In this document: in pieces, positions 12,770 to 22,370 of the stretch
Layout: every line of letters starts with the position of its first letter
How positions within the stretch are numbered: position 1 is the first letter of the stretch
Source: Bacterioplanes sp.
GTDB lineage: Bacteria > Pseudomonadota > Gammaproteobacteria > Pseudomonadales > Oceanobacteraceae
DNA: 64,000 nucleotides
Reading direction: 5' to 3'
Assembly: GCA_014859445.1 (NCBI GenBank)
Contig: JACUUC010000002.1
Coordinates: 116,565-180,564, forward strand
The notes under the pieces: model-generated
Databases searched by the model: none
Told to the model about the DNA's origin: nothing
What the model saw: the letters and a program-made list of their open reading frames with translations, nothing else
Translations under genes and position numbers: made by a program

Positions 12770-13183
12770 ATGTTATTACCAAAACGTACGAAGTTCCGTA
12801 AGGTACAGACCGGTCGTAACCGTGGTCTTGCGATCCGTGGCTCGAAAGTGAGCTTCGGTGAGTATGGCCTGAAAGCGGTAGGTCGTGGCCGTATGACTTC
12901 GCGTCAAATTGAGTCTGCGCGTCGTGCCATGACTCGTAAGGTTAAACGGGGCGGTAAAATCTGGATCCGTGTATTCCCTGACAAGCCTATTACCGAGAAG
13001 CCTCTTGAGGTGCGTATGGGTAAAGGTAAGGGTAACGTGGAATACTGGGTATGTCAGATTCAACCAGGCCGTGTGTTGTATGAGATGGAAGGCGTATCAG
13101 AAGAATTGGCACGCGAAGCCTTCTCATTAGCGGCAGCCAAGTTGCCTTTCAAAACCGAGTTTGTTAAACGGACGGTGCTGTGA
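12770..13183 (+). CDS. rplP: 50S ribosomal protein L16
   Basis: 50S protein near the A-site tRNA elbow. The 137 residues begin [17 protein letters not shown] and contain the conserved [10 protein letters not shown] segment. Its stop codon overlaps the rpmC start by one base (TGATG). Confidence 0.98.
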   Translation: MLLPKRTKFRKVQTGRNRGLAIRGSKVSFGEYGLKAVGRGRMTSRQIESARRAMTRKVKRGGKIWIRVFPDKPITEKPLEVRMGKGKGNVEYWVCQIQPGRVLYEMEGVSEELAREAFSLAAAKLPFKTEFVKRTVL

Positions 13184-13377
13184 TGAAAGCAAGTGAACTG
13201 AAAGAAAAATCAGTAGCTGAGCTGCAATCTCAGCTAGAAGAACTGTTGAGCGATCAATTCAAGCTGCGTATGCAGAAAGCGACTGGTCAGTTGGGTCAAA
13301 CCCATTTGATTGGCCAGACGCGTCGTGATATCGCTCGCGTAAAAACCGTGCTGGCTAGCAAGGCAGGTGAGGCATGA
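13183..13377 (+). CDS. rpmC: 50S ribosomal protein L29
   Basis: Small two-helix 50S protein beside L23 at the tunnel exit. The 64 residues begin [14 protein letters not shown] and contain the [19 protein letters not shown] helix. A GTG three bases earlier is possible, but the ATG overlapping the rplP stop gives the family N-terminus. The 3' end overlaps rpsQ by 4 nt (ATGA). Confidence 0.96.
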   Translation: MKASELKEKSVAELQSQLEELLSDQFKLRMQKATGQLGQTHLIGQTRRDIARVKTVLASKAGEA

Positions 13378-13640
13378 GCGAGAACACAACAAACACTCGT
13401 ACCCTGAGTGGTCGTGTGGTTAGTAATAAAATGGATAAGTCCGTTACCGTCTTAATTGAGCGTTTTGTTAAACACCCGATCTATAAAAAGTTCGTGAAGC
13501 GTTCAACCAAAGTGATGGCGCACGATGCCAATAACGAATGTCAGATTGGTGACACCGTTACAATCAAAGAGTCACGCCCGTTGTCGAAAAATAAGACATG
13601 GGCGTTGGTAAGTATCGACGAACGCGCCGCCAAGGTTTAA
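13374..13640 (+). CDS. rpsQ: 30S ribosomal protein S17
   Basis: OB-fold primary 16S-binding protein. The 88 residues (E. coli 84) include [20 protein letters not shown] and the closing motif [17 protein letters not shown]. It is translationally coupled to rpmC through an ATGA overlap and is the last gene of the S10 operon in E. coli terms. Only 31 nt separate it from rplN and no terminator is seen, so S10 and spc blocks may be co-transcribed. Confidence 0.97.
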   Translation: MSENTTNTRTLSGRVVSNKMDKSVTVLIERFVKHPIYKKFVKRSTKVMAHDANNECQIGDTVTIKESRPLSKNKTWALVSIDERAAKV

Positions 13641-13671
13641 TACCGGGCGCAGTTAGTTAGGAGCGATAGGC

Positions 13672-14040
13672 ATGATTCAAACTCAATCTATGCTTGACGT
13701 TGCCGATAACAGCGGCGCGAAGCGCGTTCAGTGCATAAAAGTACTGGGTGGTTCGCATCGTCGCTACGCCGGCATCGGTGATTTGATCAAGGTATCCGTT
13801 AAGGAAGCAATTCCTCGCGGTAAAGTAAAAAAAGGTCAGGTAATGAACGCAGTGGTTGTACGTACCCGTAAAGGTGTGCGTCGTCCAGACGGATCGATCA
13901 TCCGTTTTGATGTTAACTCTGCCGTACTGTTAAACGCATCTCTCGCGCCAATCGGTACACGTATCTTTGGCCCTGTGACTCGTGAGCTGCGTTCTGAGCA
14001 ATTCATGAAAATCATTTCCCTAGCACCTGAAGTGCTGTAA
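13672..14040 (+). CDS. rplN: 50S ribosomal protein L14
   Basis: 50S interface protein, first gene of the spc block. The 122 residues begin [18 protein letters not shown] and contain [18 protein letters not shown]. The start is behind TAGGAGCGATAGGC. rplX begins 14 nt downstream. Confidence 0.98.
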   Translation: MIQTQSMLDVADNSGAKRVQCIKVLGGSHRRYAGIGDLIKVSVKEAIPRGKVKKGQVMNAVVVRTRKGVRRPDGSIIRFDVNSAVLLNASLAPIGTRIFGPVTRELRSEQFMKIISLAPEVL

Positions 14041-14054
14041 GGGGAGGGGACGAT

Positions 14055-14369
14055 ATGTTAAAGATTCGCAAGAATGACGAAGTGGTTGTTATTGCCGGGA
14101 AAGACAAAGGCAAACGTGGTAAAGTATCTAAGGTACTGAGCGACGGTCGTTTGATTGTCAGCGGCATTAACATGGTGAAAAAACACCAGAAGCCAAATCC
14201 GTACCTGCAACAACCAGGTGGTATTGTTGAAAAAGAAACTGGTATTCAAGTTTCTAACGTTGCCATTTGGAATCCTAAAACTGAAAAAGCTGATCGCATT
14301 GGTTTTGATGTTTCGGGTGAGAAAAAGGTACGTATCTTCAAATCCACAGGCGATCAAGTCGACGCCTAA
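14055..14369 (+). CDS. rplX: 50S ribosomal protein L24
   Basis: KOW-domain protein that initiates 50S assembly. The 104 residues begin [20 protein letters not shown], the KOW motif, and contain the [16 protein letters not shown] segment. Start behind GGGGAGGGG. rplE follows after 18 nt. Confidence 0.97.
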   Translation: MLKIRKNDEVVVIAGKDKGKRGKVSKVLSDGRLIVSGINMVKKHQKPNPYLQQPGGIVEKETGIQVSNVAIWNPKTEKADRIGFDVSGEKKVRIFKSTGDQVDA

Positions 14370-14387
14370 TCGGAGCTGGATACTGCT

Positions 14388-14927
14388 ATGTCACGTTTAC
14401 AAGATTTGTACAAAAACGAAGTAGTAGCCAAGCTGCAAGAAGAGTTTGGCTATAAAAATATTATGGAAGTGCCTCGCGTCACTAAAATCACTCTGAATAT
14501 GGGTGTTGGTGAAGCGTTAGGTGACAAAAAACTGTTGGACAGTGCTGTTTCTGATATGGAAGCAATCGCTGGTCAAAAAGTCGTTGTTACTAAGGCGCGT
14601 AAGTCAGTAGCGGGCTTTAAAGTTCGTGAAGGCTGGCCGATTGGCTGTAAAGTTACTTTACGTCGTGCTCGTATGTGGGAATTCATGGATCGCTTGGTAG
14701 ATATTTCTCTGCCACGTGTACGTGACTTCCGTGGGATTAACCCAAAATCATTCGATGGTCGTGGTAACTACAGCATGGGTGTGCGTGAGCAGATCATCTT
14801 CCCGGAAATTGAATACGATAAAGTAGACAAGGTCCGCGGTATGGATATCACCATCACCACAACAGCAAAAACCAACGACGAAGGCCGCGCTTTACTGAAA
14901 GCGCTGCAGTTCCCGTTCCGTAACTAA
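14388..14927 (+). CDS. rplE: 50S ribosomal protein L5
   Basis: 5S rRNA-binding protein of the central protuberance. The 179 residues match E. coli length exactly. Conserved segments are [15 protein letters not shown] and [18 protein letters not shown], with [19 protein letters not shown] near the C-terminus. Confidence 0.98.
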   Translation: MSRLQDLYKNEVVAKLQEEFGYKNIMEVPRVTKITLNMGVGEALGDKKLLDSAVSDMEAIAGQKVVVTKARKSVAGFKVREGWPIGCKVTLRRARMWEFMDRLVDISLPRVRDFRGINPKSFDGRGNYSMGVREQIIFPEIEYDKVDKVRGMDITITTTAKTNDEGRALLKALQFPFRN

Positions 14928-14937
14928 GGAGTGATTC

Positions 14938-15243
14938 ATGGCAAAGATTAGCATGAAGCAGCGCGAACTGAAGCGTGAGAAGTTAGTCGCAAAGTTCGGC
15001 GCTAAGCGCGAAGAGCTTAAGGCAATCATCAGTAACATCAACTCTTCTGATGAAGAGCGTTGGAACGCACAACAAGCGTTGCAAAAACTACCGCGCGATT
15101 CGTCCGCGAGCCGTTTGCAGCGTCGTTGTCAAATGACAGGTCGTCCTCACGGTGTTTACCGTAAGTTCAAGCTGTCTCGCATTAAGTTGCGCGAAGAAGG
15201 CATGAAGGGCAACGTCCCTGGTCTTAAAAAAGCAAGTTGGTAA
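14938..15243 (+). CDS. rpsN: 30S ribosomal protein S14
   Basis: 30S head protein. The 101 residues begin [16 protein letters not shown]. It is the long, zinc-independent (C-) form: the CXXC pairs of the short zinc form are absent. [20 protein letters not shown] is the conserved C-terminal signature. The 59-nt gap to rpsH holds a CCCTTTCG-type hairpin near 15250-15275. Confidence 0.98.
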   Translation: MAKISMKQRELKREKLVAKFGAKREELKAIISNINSSDEERWNAQQALQKLPRDSSASRLQRRCQMTGRPHGVYRKFKLSRIKLREEGMKGNVPGLKKASW

Positions 15244-15302
15244 GCAATTCCCTCTTTCGGGTAGAACCGAAAGGGGGGCGCTGTACAACAGAGGTATATT
15301 AA

Positions 15303-15695
15303 ATGAGTATGCAAGATACGTTGGCGGACATGTTCACCCGCATTCGTAATGCCCAGCAATCGGGTCATGCGAATGTTTCCATGCCGTCATCCAAAGTTAA
15401 AAAATCAGTAGCTGCCGTTCTTGAAGCGGAAGGTTACATCGGTGGTTTTTCAGAAACTGATTCTGTTAAGCCAACGTTAACGATCGACCTGAAATATTAC
15501 GAAGGCAAGCCGGTTATCGAGCGCATTGAGCGTGTTAGCCGTCCTGGTCTGCGTCAATATAAAGGCGTTGCTGAGTTACCAAAGGTTGAAGCAGGCTTAG
15601 GCGTTGCTATCGTATCCACTTCTAAAGGCGTTATGACTGATCGCGCTGCTCGTGCTGCGGGCGTTGGCGGTGAAGTTATTGCGACCGTATTCTAA
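15303..15695 (+). CDS. rpsH: 30S ribosomal protein S8
   Basis: Primary 16S rRNA-binding protein; in E. coli it is also the translational repressor of the spc operon. The 130 residues begin [18 protein letters not shown] and end with the signature [20 protein letters not shown]. The gene order and spacing are as in E. coli. Confidence 0.98.
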   Translation: MSMQDTLADMFTRIRNAQQSGHANVSMPSSKVKKSVAAVLEAEGYIGGFSETDSVKPTLTIDLKYYEGKPVIERIERVSRPGLRQYKGVAELPKVEAGLGVAIVSTSKGVMTDRAARAAGVGGEVIATVF

Positions 15696-15706
15696 GGGGA
15701 ATCACG

Positions 15707-16240
15707 ATGTCACGCGTAGCAAAAGCTCCTGTTACCATCCCAGCTGGCGTAGAAATCACGTTAGCCGCGGATAAAATCTCTGTTAAAGGCAAACAGGGAC
15801 AATTGGATTTAGACGTACATGCTTCTGTTGAAATCAAACAAGAAGACAACGTACTGAAATTCGCGCCTAAAACAGGCGACAAATCAGCAAACGCCTTGGC
15901 TGGTACTTTCCGCGCTCTAGTAAACAATATGGTTACTGGTGTGAGCGAAGGTTTCCAAAAGAAGCTGATTTTACAAGGTGTTGGTTACCGTGCGAAAACC
16001 ACGGGCAACACATTGAATTTGACGCTGGGCTTCTCGCACCCAGTCGACTATGAAGTACCTGCGGGTATCACAGTCGAAACACCAAGCCAGACTGAAGTGG
16101 TTATCAAAGGTATTGATAAACAACAAGTCGGCCAGGTTGCTGCAGAAATCCGTGGCTACCGTCCACCAGAGCCTTATAAAGGTAAGGGTGTTCGCTATGC
16201 TGATGAAAATGTGCGTCGTAAAGAAGCCAAGAAAAAATAA
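15707..16240 (+). CDS. rplF: 50S ribosomal protein L6
   Basis: Two-domain 50S protein near the sarcin-ricin loop. The 177 residues begin [17 protein letters not shown] and end with the L6 signature [19 protein letters not shown]. Start behind AAGGGGAAT. rplR follows after 10 nt. Confidence 0.98.
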   Translation: MSRVAKAPVTIPAGVEITLAADKISVKGKQGQLDLDVHASVEIKQEDNVLKFAPKTGDKSANALAGTFRALVNNMVTGVSEGFQKKLILQGVGYRAKTTGNTLNLTLGFSHPVDYEVPAGITVETPSQTEVVIKGIDKQQVGQVAAEIRGYRPPEPYKGKGVRYADENVRRKEAKKK

Positions 16241-16250
16241 GGTCTAGGCC

Positions 16251-16601
16251 ATGAATGAGAAGAAAAAAGCTCGTTTGCGCCGTGCCCAAAAAACACGGGT
16301 AAACATCCGTGAGAAAAGCGCGGTTCGTCTGTGCGTGCATCGTACGCCACGACACATTTATGCTCAGATCATCTCTGCCAATGGTGCTGTCGTTTTAGCG
16401 ACCGCTTCAACAGTAGAAGCCGATCTGCGTAGCGAAGTAACTGGTAACGTAAATGCTGCCACTAAAGTTGGCCAATTGATTGCTGAGCGCGCGAAAGCCG
16501 CTGGTGTCACGAAAGTTGCATTCGATCGTTCTGGTTTTAAATACCATGGTCGTGTTAAAGCTCTGGCTGACGCGGCTCGTGAAAACGGCCTGGAATTCTA
16601 A
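16251..16601 (+). CDS. rplR: 50S ribosomal protein L18
   Basis: 5S rRNA-binding protein of the central protuberance. The 116 residues begin [16 protein letters not shown] and contain [22 protein letters not shown], the family C-terminus. rpsE follows after 11 nt. Confidence 0.98.
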   Translation: MNEKKKARLRRAQKTRVNIREKSAVRLCVHRTPRHIYAQIISANGAVVLATASTVEADLRSEVTGNVNAATKVGQLIAERAKAAGVTKVAFDRSGFKYHGRVKALADAARENGLEF

Positions 16602-16612
16602 GGGTAAAGATC

Positions 16613-17122
16613 ATGGCAAATAATGAACGTGTAGAACGTAATGAAAGTGAACTGCAAGAAAAGCTAGTTCAAGTTAATCGTGTTGCAAAAGTGGTAAAAG
16701 GTGGTCGAATTTTCGCCTTTACAGCTTTAACTGTTGTTGGCGACGGTAATGGTCGTGTGGGTTTCGGTCGTGGTAAGTCACGCGAAGTACCACTGGCGAT
16801 TCAAAAAGCCATGGAACAAGCTAAGCGCAATATGGTTAACGTGCAGCTGGATGGCAATACTTTACAGTATCCTGTGAAGTCTACCCATGGCGGTTCACGT
16901 GTTTATATGCAACCTGCTTCTGAAGGTACTGGTATTATTGCCGGTGGTGCCATGCGCGCTGTTTTGGAAATGGTTGGTGTAAAAAACGTATTGGCTAAGT
17001 GCTACGGCTCTACCAATCCTGTAAACGTTGTTCGTGCAACTTTCAACGGTTTGGCGCAAATGAAGTCTCCAGAAGACATTGCGGCAAAACGTGGTAAGTC
17101 TGTCGAAGAGATCTTGGGGTAA
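16613..17122 (+). CDS. rpsE: 30S ribosomal protein S5
   Basis: 30S protein important for decoding fidelity and the mRNA entry channel. The 169 residues carry the N-terminal dsRBD-like S5 domain ([33 protein letters not shown]) and the C-terminal domain ([23 protein letters not shown], split around residue 110-130). rpmD follows after 6 nt. Confidence 0.98.
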   Translation: MANNERVERNESELQEKLVQVNRVAKVVKGGRIFAFTALTVVGDGNGRVGFGRGKSREVPLAIQKAMEQAKRNMVNVQLDGNTLQYPVKSTHGGSRVYMQPASEGTGIIAGGAMRAVLEMVGVKNVLAKCYGSTNPVNVVRATFNGLAQMKSPEDIAAKRGKSVEEILG

Positions 17123-17128
17123 TTGGTT

Positions 17129-17314
17129 ATGGCTAACAAAACCGTAAAAGTGACCCAAGTACGCAGCACCATTGGCAAATTGCCAAAGCACCGTGCAACC
17201 ATGCAGGGTTTAGGTTTGCGTCGTATTGGTCACACAGTGGAATTGGAAGATACACCGTCAGTACGCGGTATGATCAACCAAGTTCAATACATGATTAAGG
17301 TTGAAGGGGAGTAA
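17129..17314 (+). CDS. rpmD: 50S ribosomal protein L30
   Basis: Small 50S protein of 61 residues (E. coli 59), beginning [19 protein letters not shown] and containing [21 protein letters not shown] two codons upstream is in frame, but the ATG at 17129 gives the family N-terminus. rplO starts 1 nt after its stop. Confidence 0.97.
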   Translation: MANKTVKVTQVRSTIGKLPKHRATMQGLGLRRIGHTVELEDTPSVRGMINQVQYMIKVEGE

Positions 17315-17315
17315 T

Positions 17316-17750
17316 ATGCGTCTCAACGAATTGAGCCCAGCTCCTGGTTCAAAACCTGCTGCTAAGCGTGTTGGTCGTGGTATCGGTTCTGGTCTGGGTA
17401 AGACTGGTGGTCGTGGTCACAAAGGTCAAAAATCACGCTCTGGCGGTAAAGTTGCACCAGGCTTTGAAGGCGGTCAAATGCCGATTCATCGCCGTTTGCC
17501 AAAATTTGGTTTCGTTTCACGTAAAGCACAATATGTTGCTGAAATCCGTTTAAACGAACTGACTTTGGTTGAAGGTGATGTTGTAGATTTGGCAGCGCTT
17601 AAAGCGGCTGACGTGATTGGCGAGAAGATCAAAGAAGCTCGCGTAATTCTGTCAGGTGAAGTCAAGAAGGCCGTCACCGTAAAAGGTTTGAAGGTCACTA
17701 AAGGCGCAAAAGCTGCTATTGAAGCGGCAGGTGGAAAGGTCGAAGACTAA
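17316..17750 (+). CDS. rplO: 50S ribosomal protein L15
   Basis: Late-assembly 50S protein. From the ATG at 17316 ([20 protein letters not shown]) it is 144 residues, the same as E. coli. The glycine-rich [20 protein letters not shown] segment is typical. Upstream in-frame TTG extension is rejected. The start is behind AAGGGGAG and the stop overlaps secY by one base (TAATG). Confidence 0.98.
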   Translation: MRLNELSPAPGSKPAAKRVGRGIGSGLGKTGGRGHKGQKSRSGGKVAPGFEGGQMPIHRRLPKFGFVSRKAQYVAEIRLNELTLVEGDVVDLAALKAADVIGEKIKEARVILSGEVKKAVTVKGLKVTKGAKAAIEAAGGKVED

Positions 17751-19072
17751 TGGCTAGGCAAGGCTCACTCCCAACAGGAAAACAAACCGGCTTGACGGAA
17801 CTATGGTCCCGTATCCGCTTTGTATTCCTAGCAATTGTAGTATATCGGATTGGCACGCATATCCCGGTGCCAGGCATTAATCCAGAATCGCTGGCGCGCT
17901 TGTTTGAACAGAACCAGGGGACAATCCTGGAGATGTTTAACATGTTCTCCGGTGGTGCACTGGAGCGTATGAGTATTCTTGCGCTGGGTATCATGCCCTA
18001 TATTTCGGCATCGATTATCATGCAATTGCTGACGGCGGTGAACCCTCAGCTTGAGCAATTGAAAAAAGAAGGCGAAGCAGGCCGTCGCAAAATCACACAG
18101 TACACCCGTTATGGCACTGTGTTGTTAGCGACCCTGCAGGGCTTTGGCGTCTCGGCTGGCTTAGCCAGTCAAGGCGTTACCTTCTCTAGCGGTTTTGATT
18201 TTTACCTCATTGCAGTGCCTTCCTTTGTGGCAGGTGCGGTATTTATGATGTGGTTAGGCGAGCAAGTTACCGAGCGTGGTATTGGTAACGGCATCTCCAT
18301 TCTGATCTTCGCTGGTATTGTTGCTGGGTTGCCCGGTGCGATTGGTCAGGCTTTCGAGTCTGCGCGTCTAGGTGATTTGAATATTTTGTTGTTATTGGTC
18401 ATTACTGTGATTGCTGTGGCGATTGTGGCATTTGTGGTGTTTGTTGAGCGCGGTCAGCGTCGAATCACCATTAACTATGCCAAGCGTCAGCAAGGTCGTC
18501 AGATGTTTGCGGCACAGTCCAGTCATTTGCCATTAAAACTGAATATGGCCGGTGTTATCCCTGCTATTTTCGCCTCCAGCTTATTGTTGTTTCCAGCGTC
18601 GTTGGGACAGTGGTTTGGTCAGGGTGAAGGCATGCAGTGGATGCAAGACTTAAGTATGTTGTTGGCCCCTAGCCAGCCGCTCTATAACGTCTTGTTTGCT
18701 GCCGGTATTATTTTCTTCTGCTACTTCTATACAGCGTTGATGTTTAACCCTAAAGATGTGGCGGAGAACCTGAAGAAATCGGGTGCATTTATTCCAGGGA
18801 TTCGTCCAGGAATTCAGACTGCGAAGTACATTGATTCGGTATTGGGTCGTTTGACACTGTTTGGTTCAATATATATCGCTGCGGTGTGCTTGTTACCTCA
18901 GTTCTTAGTGGTAGCAGCGGATGTTCCGTTCTATTTAGGTGGTACTTCGCTGTTGATCGTAGTGGTTGTCGTCATGGACTTTATGGCACAAGTGCAATCG
19001 CATTTGATGTCACACCAGTATGAATCGCTGATGAAGAAATCAAATTTGAAGAATTTTGGCTCAGCGCGCTGA
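17750..19072 (+). CDS. secY: Protein translocase subunit SecY
   Basis: Channel-forming subunit of the SecYEG inner-membrane translocase. The 440 residues show about ten hydrophobic segments. Recognisable stretches are [23 protein letters not shown] in TM2 region, the [20 protein letters not shown] loop and the [22 protein letters not shown] cytoplasmic loop (each partly quoted). Start overlaps the rplO stop (TAATG), as in a coupled operon. Confidence 0.98.
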   Translation: MARQGSLPTGKQTGLTELWSRIRFVFLAIVVYRIGTHIPVPGINPESLARLFEQNQGTILEMFNMFSGGALERMSILALGIMPYISASIIMQLLTAVNPQLEQLKKEGEAGRRKITQYTRYGTVLLATLQGFGVSAGLASQGVTFSSGFDFYLIAVPSFVAGAVFMMWLGEQVTERGIGNGISILIFAGIVAGLPGAIGQAFESARLGDLNILLLLVITVIAVAIVAFVVFVERGQRRITINYAKRQQGRQMFAAQSSHLPLKLNMAGVIPAIFASSLLLFPASLGQWFGQGEGMQWMQDLSMLLAPSQPLYNVLFAAGIIFFCYFYTALMFNPKDVAENLKKSGAFIPGIRPGIQTAKYIDSVLGRLTLFGSIYIAAVCLLPQFLVVAADVPFYLGGTSLLIVVVVVMDFMAQVQSHLMSHQYESLMKKSNLKNFGSAR

Positions 19073-19092
19073 GTCAAATTTAGGAGACTGTC

Positions 19093-19206
19093 ATGAAAGT
19101 ACGTGCGTCTGTTAAAAAAATCTGCCGTGAATGCAAAGTAATTCGCCGTAACGGCAGTGTGCGTGTGATCTGTTCAGATCCCAAGCACAAACAACGTCAG
19201 GGTTAA
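19093..19206 (+). CDS. rpmJ: 50S ribosomal protein L36
   Basis: Smallest 50S protein, 37 residues, beginning [16 protein letters not shown]. It is the zinc-binding (C+) form: Cys11, Cys14, Cys27 and His32 complete the site. Start behind TAGGAGACTGTC, 20 nt after secY. It closes the spc operon. Confidence 0.97.
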   Translation: MKVRASVKKICRECKVIRRNGSVRVICSDPKHKQRQG

Positions 19207-19221
19207 TTTCCTGGCATGGCC

Positions 19222-19278
19222 GGGTGGCGTCACAGACCGCTTGCTTTTTAAGCAAACGGTCTGTACTATTCGCCACCC
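19222..19278 (+). promoter_or_regulatory. Long nested hairpin between rpmJ and rpsM
   Basis: Outer arms GGGTGGCG (19222-19229) and CGCCACCC (19271-19278) enclose an inner stem CAGACCGCTTGCTT / AAGCAAACGGTCTG with one mismatch and a 3-nt loop. It is followed by only TTTC. It stands exactly where the E. coli alpha operon has its S4-binding leader, so it may be a regulatory leader, a terminator or an RNase III site. The choice is open. Confidence 0.5.
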
Positions 19279-19308
19279 TTTCATTAAGTAAGTGTAACGG
19301 AGTTAGAC

Positions 19309-19665
19309 ATGGCCCGTATTGCCGGTGTCAACATTCCTGACAACAAGCATGCAGTAATCTCTCTGACCTATGTCTATGGCATTGGTAAGACATCTGCCCA
19401 GCAAATCTGTGCCGCTACCGGTATTGCTGAGACCACCAAGATTGGTGAGCTAAGTGAAGAGTTGTTGGATGTTGTTCGTAACGAAGTAGCCAAGTACACA
19501 GTAGAAGGCGACTTGCGTCGTGAAGTGCAAATGAACATCAAGCGTTTGATGGACATGGCTTCATACCGCGGTATCCGTCACCGTCGTAGCCTGCCTCTTC
19601 GTGGTCAGCGTACTAAAACAAATGCCCGTACCCGTAAAGGTCCGCGCAAACCGATCCGTAAGTAA
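19309..19665 (+). CDS. rpsM: 30S ribosomal protein S13
   Basis: 30S head protein contacting P-site tRNA and L5. The 118 residues begin [19 protein letters not shown] and end [18 protein letters not shown]. First gene of the alpha operon. The 75-nt spacer to rpsK contains no other ORF. Confidence 0.98.
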   Translation: MARIAGVNIPDNKHAVISLTYVYGIGKTSAQQICAATGIAETTKIGELSEELLDVVRNEVAKYTVEGDLRREVQMNIKRLMDMASYRGIRHRRSLPLRGQRTKTNARTRKGPRKPIRK

Positions 19666-19740
19666 TTGCTTACGAGTCGGGTTTTTAGTGTAGCTGCATT
19701 CGACTTGTTGCAGTGTTGATATTAAAAGCAGGATTTAAAA

Positions 19741-20130
19741 ATGGCTAAGCCACAAAGATCAACCAAGAAAAAGGTTAAAAAGCAGGTAGTGGACGGTATC
19801 GCCCACATTCATGCCTCTTTTAACAACACCATCGTTACCATCACTGACCGTCAAGGCAATGCGCTCTCTTGGGCAACTGCCGGTGGTTCTGGTTTCCGTG
19901 GTTCTCGTAAAAGCACTCCTTTCGCAGCTCAGGTTGCTGCGGAGCGCGCTGGTGAAGCAGCCAAAGATTACGGTCTAAAAAATCTGGATGTCGAAGTTAA
20001 AGGCCCAGGTCCTGGTCGTGAATCAGCTGTTCGTGCATTGAACGCCTGTGGTTATAAGATCGCTAACATCACTGATGTTACTCCGATCCCACATAACGGC
20101 TGTCGTCCACCTAAGAAGCGTCGCGTATAA
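19741..20130 (+). CDS. rpsK: 30S ribosomal protein S11
   Basis: 30S platform protein. The 129 residues contain [20 protein letters not shown] and the C-terminal [20 protein letters not shown]. Standard alpha operon position; rpsD follows after 12 nt. Confidence 0.98.
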   Translation: MAKPQRSTKKKVKKQVVDGIAHIHASFNNTIVTITDRQGNALSWATAGGSGFRGSRKSTPFAAQVAAERAGEAAKDYGLKNLDVEVKGPGPGRESAVRALNACGYKIANITDVTPIPHNGCRPPKKRRV

Positions 20131-20142
20131 GGAGGCAGAGAA

Positions 20143-20763
20143 ATGGCACGTTATATTGGTCCAAAATGTAAGCTGTCTCGTCGTGAAGGCACCGATCTTT
20201 TCTTAAAGAGCGGTATTCGCGCACTCGACACAAAGTGTAAGTTAGAAACCAAGCCCGGTGTACACGGTGCTGGTCGCGGTCGTCTGTCAGACTACGGTTT
20301 GCAGTTGCGCGAAAAGCAAAAAGTACGTCGTTTGTACGGTATTCTAGAAAAGCAATTCCGCGGTTACTACAAAGAAGCAGCGCGTCGTAAAGGCGCAACC
20401 GGTGAAAACCTGCTGCAATTGTTAGAATCTCGCTTAGACAACGTTGTATACCGCATGGGCTTCGGCTCAACACGTGCGGAAGCGCGTCAGTTGGTTTCAC
20501 ACAAAGCAATTTCTGTGAATGGCCAAACAGTGAACATTCCTTCTTACCAAGTTAAGAGTGGTGATGTTGTTTCGATTCGTGAGAAGTCAAAAGCTCAAAA
20601 TCGTATCAAAACTGCACTAGAGCTGGCAGCACAACGCCCTGATTGTGGCTGGATTGATGTCAATGCGGGTAAGATGGAAGGGACTTTCAAAGCAGTTCCT
20701 GAGCGCGCTGATCTCCCAGCTGAGATCAACGAAAACTTGATCGTGGAACTTTACTCTAAGTAA
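20143..20763 (+). CDS. rpsD: 30S ribosomal protein S4
   Basis: Primary 16S-binding protein and, in E. coli, the translational repressor of the alpha operon. The 206 residues begin [20 protein letters not shown]. The S4 RNA-binding domain is at about 97-160 ([20 protein letters not shown], then [21 protein letters not shown]). No N-terminal zinc cysteine cluster is present. Start behind AAGGAGG. Confidence 0.98.
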   Translation: MARYIGPKCKLSRREGTDLFLKSGIRALDTKCKLETKPGVHGAGRGRLSDYGLQLREKQKVRRLYGILEKQFRGYYKEAARRKGATGENLLQLLESRLDNVVYRMGFGSTRAEARQLVSHKAISVNGQTVNIPSYQVKSGDVVSIREKSKAQNRIKTALELAAQRPDCGWIDVNAGKMEGTFKAVPERADLPAEINENLIVELYSK

Positions 20764-20785
20764 TAGAGGAATTTAAGGGGCAGCT

Positions 20786-21787
20786 ATGCAGCGTGCAGTG
20801 AATGAATTTTTGACACCTCGTCTCATCCAGGTGGACGAAGTAAACAATACCCATGCCAAGGTAACGCTTGAGCCGCTTGAACGTGGTTTTGGCCATACCT
20901 TAGGTAACGCATTACGTCGTATTCTGTTGTCGTCTATGCCAGGCGCAGCGATTGTCGAGTGCGAAATCGATGGTGTTCTGCATGAATACAGTGCCATTGA
21001 CGGTGTTCAGGAAGATGTCATCGAGATCTTACTGAACCTGAAAGGTGTTGCGGTCAAATTGCATGAACGTGACGAAGCGTCGTTGGTACTGACCAAAACT
21101 GGTCCGGCTATCGTAACAGCTGCCGACATTCAACTGGATCATGGCGTTGAAATTGCAAACCCAGATCATGTCATCGCCCACTTGGGTGAAGGCACTGAGC
21201 TGAAAATGTCCTTAAAAGTTGCTTCTGGCCGTGGTTACGAGACTGTTGAGTCTCGTCATCACAGTGATGAAGAAACAAAGGCCATTGGTAAATTGCAATT
21301 GGATGCGACATTTAGCCCAGTTCAACGTGTTTCTTACAGCGTCGAAAGCGCTCGTGTTGAACAACGTACGGACTTGGATAAGCTGGTCATTGATTTAGAA
21401 ACCAATGGCACGATCGACCCAGAAGAAGCGATCCGTCGTTCCGCGACCATCTTGCAGCAGCAGTTAGCTATTTTCGTGAATTTGGAAAACGAAGAAGTCG
21501 TTGAACAAACTCGCGTTGAAGAAGAAATTGATCCGATTCTATTGCGTCCAGTGGACGATTTAGAATTGACAGTTCGTTCTGCTAACTGCTTGAAAGCAGA
21601 AAACATTTACTACATCGGTGATCTAATCCAGCGTACTGAAGTTGAGTTGCTGAAGACACCAAACTTAGGTAAGAAGTCTCTGACTGAAATTAAAGACGTT
21701 CTTGCTTCCCGTGGTTTGTCGTTGGGTATGCATTTAGAAAACTGGCCACCCGCCAGTCTTCGCAACGACGATAAAGTGCTGGCGTAA
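20786..21787 (+). CDS. rpoA: RNA polymerase subunit alpha
   Basis: Assembly and activator-contact subunit of RNA polymerase. The 333 residues (E. coli 329) have an N-terminal dimerisation domain ([20 protein letters not shown], residues about 31-50) and a C-terminal domain ([20 protein letters not shown], then [19 protein letters not shown]). Start is ATG at 20786 behind AAGGGGCAGCT. Confidence 0.99.
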   Translation: MQRAVNEFLTPRLIQVDEVNNTHAKVTLEPLERGFGHTLGNALRRILLSSMPGAAIVECEIDGVLHEYSAIDGVQEDVIEILLNLKGVAVKLHERDEASLVLTKTGPAIVTAADIQLDHGVEIANPDHVIAHLGEGTELKMSLKVASGRGYETVESRHHSDEETKAIGKLQLDATFSPVQRVSYSVESARVEQRTDLDKLVIDLETNGTIDPEEAIRRSATILQQQLAIFVNLENEEVVEQTRVEEEIDPILLRPVDDLELTVRSANCLKAENIYYIGDLIQRTEVELLKTPNLGKKSLTEIKDVLASRGLSLGMHLENWPPASLRNDDKVLA

Positions 21788-21817
21788 GTTAGCGTTCAGT
21801 TAGTAAGGAATTAAACC

Positions 21818-22228
21818 ATGCGTCATCGTAAAAGTGGTCGTCACTTCAATCGTACTAGCTCTCACCGTCAAGCCATGTTTAAAAACATGGCGGTGAGCTT
21901 GTTCGAGCATGAAATCATCAAGACTACTCTGCCAAAGGCGAAAGAGTTACGTCGTGTAGCTGAGCCTCTGATTACTCTTGCAAAAGAAGATTCAGTCGCT
22001 AATCGTCGTTTGGCCTTTGCTCGTACTCGTAGCAAAGAAGCAGTCGGTAAGTTGTTCACAGACCTTGGTCCGCGTTATCAAGCACGCCCAGGCGGTTACA
22101 TTCGTATTTTGAAATGTGGCTTCCGTGCTGGTGACAAAGCGCCAATGGCTTATGTGGAATTGGTTGACCGTCCTACTGCGACAGCAGAACAGGACATCGT
22201 AGAAGTTAAGGATGATGCGGCTGAATAA
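21818..22228 (+). CDS. rplQ: 50S ribosomal protein L17
   Basis: 50S protein near the tunnel exit, last gene of the alpha operon. The 136 residues begin [19 protein letters not shown]. It is about nine residues longer than E. coli L17 because of an acidic tail ([13 protein letters not shown]). A strong terminator follows. Confidence 0.98.
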   Translation: MRHRKSGRHFNRTSSHRQAMFKNMAVSLFEHEIIKTTLPKAKELRRVAEPLITLAKEDSVANRRLAFARTRSKEAVGKLFTDLGPRYQARPGGYIRILKCGFRAGDKAPMAYVELVDRPTATAEQDIVEVKDDAAE

Positions 22229-22252
22229 GCACATCGTTGTTACTTCTCAAGA

Positions 22253-22280
22253 AACCGCTACTTAGTAGCGGTTTTTTTTT
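22253..22280 (+). terminator. Rho-independent terminator of the alpha operon
   Basis: AACCGCTAC (22253-22261) pairs with GTAGCGGTT (22265-22273) over a TTA loop and continues into nine T residues. Confidence 0.95.
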
Positions 22281-22370
22281 ATCCATGATTCGATGCGAAA
22301 CAGCGTACTGTTTGATTTTGACTATATTGTGAGTTGTATTCTATCGATTTACTTTGTTTTTCAGGACGGT

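Noticed and set aside
22293..22370. Longer N-terminus for the hybrid kinase
   Set aside because: It would begin 13 nt after the terminator T-run with no ribosome site; the MHYT domain starts after the chosen ATG.
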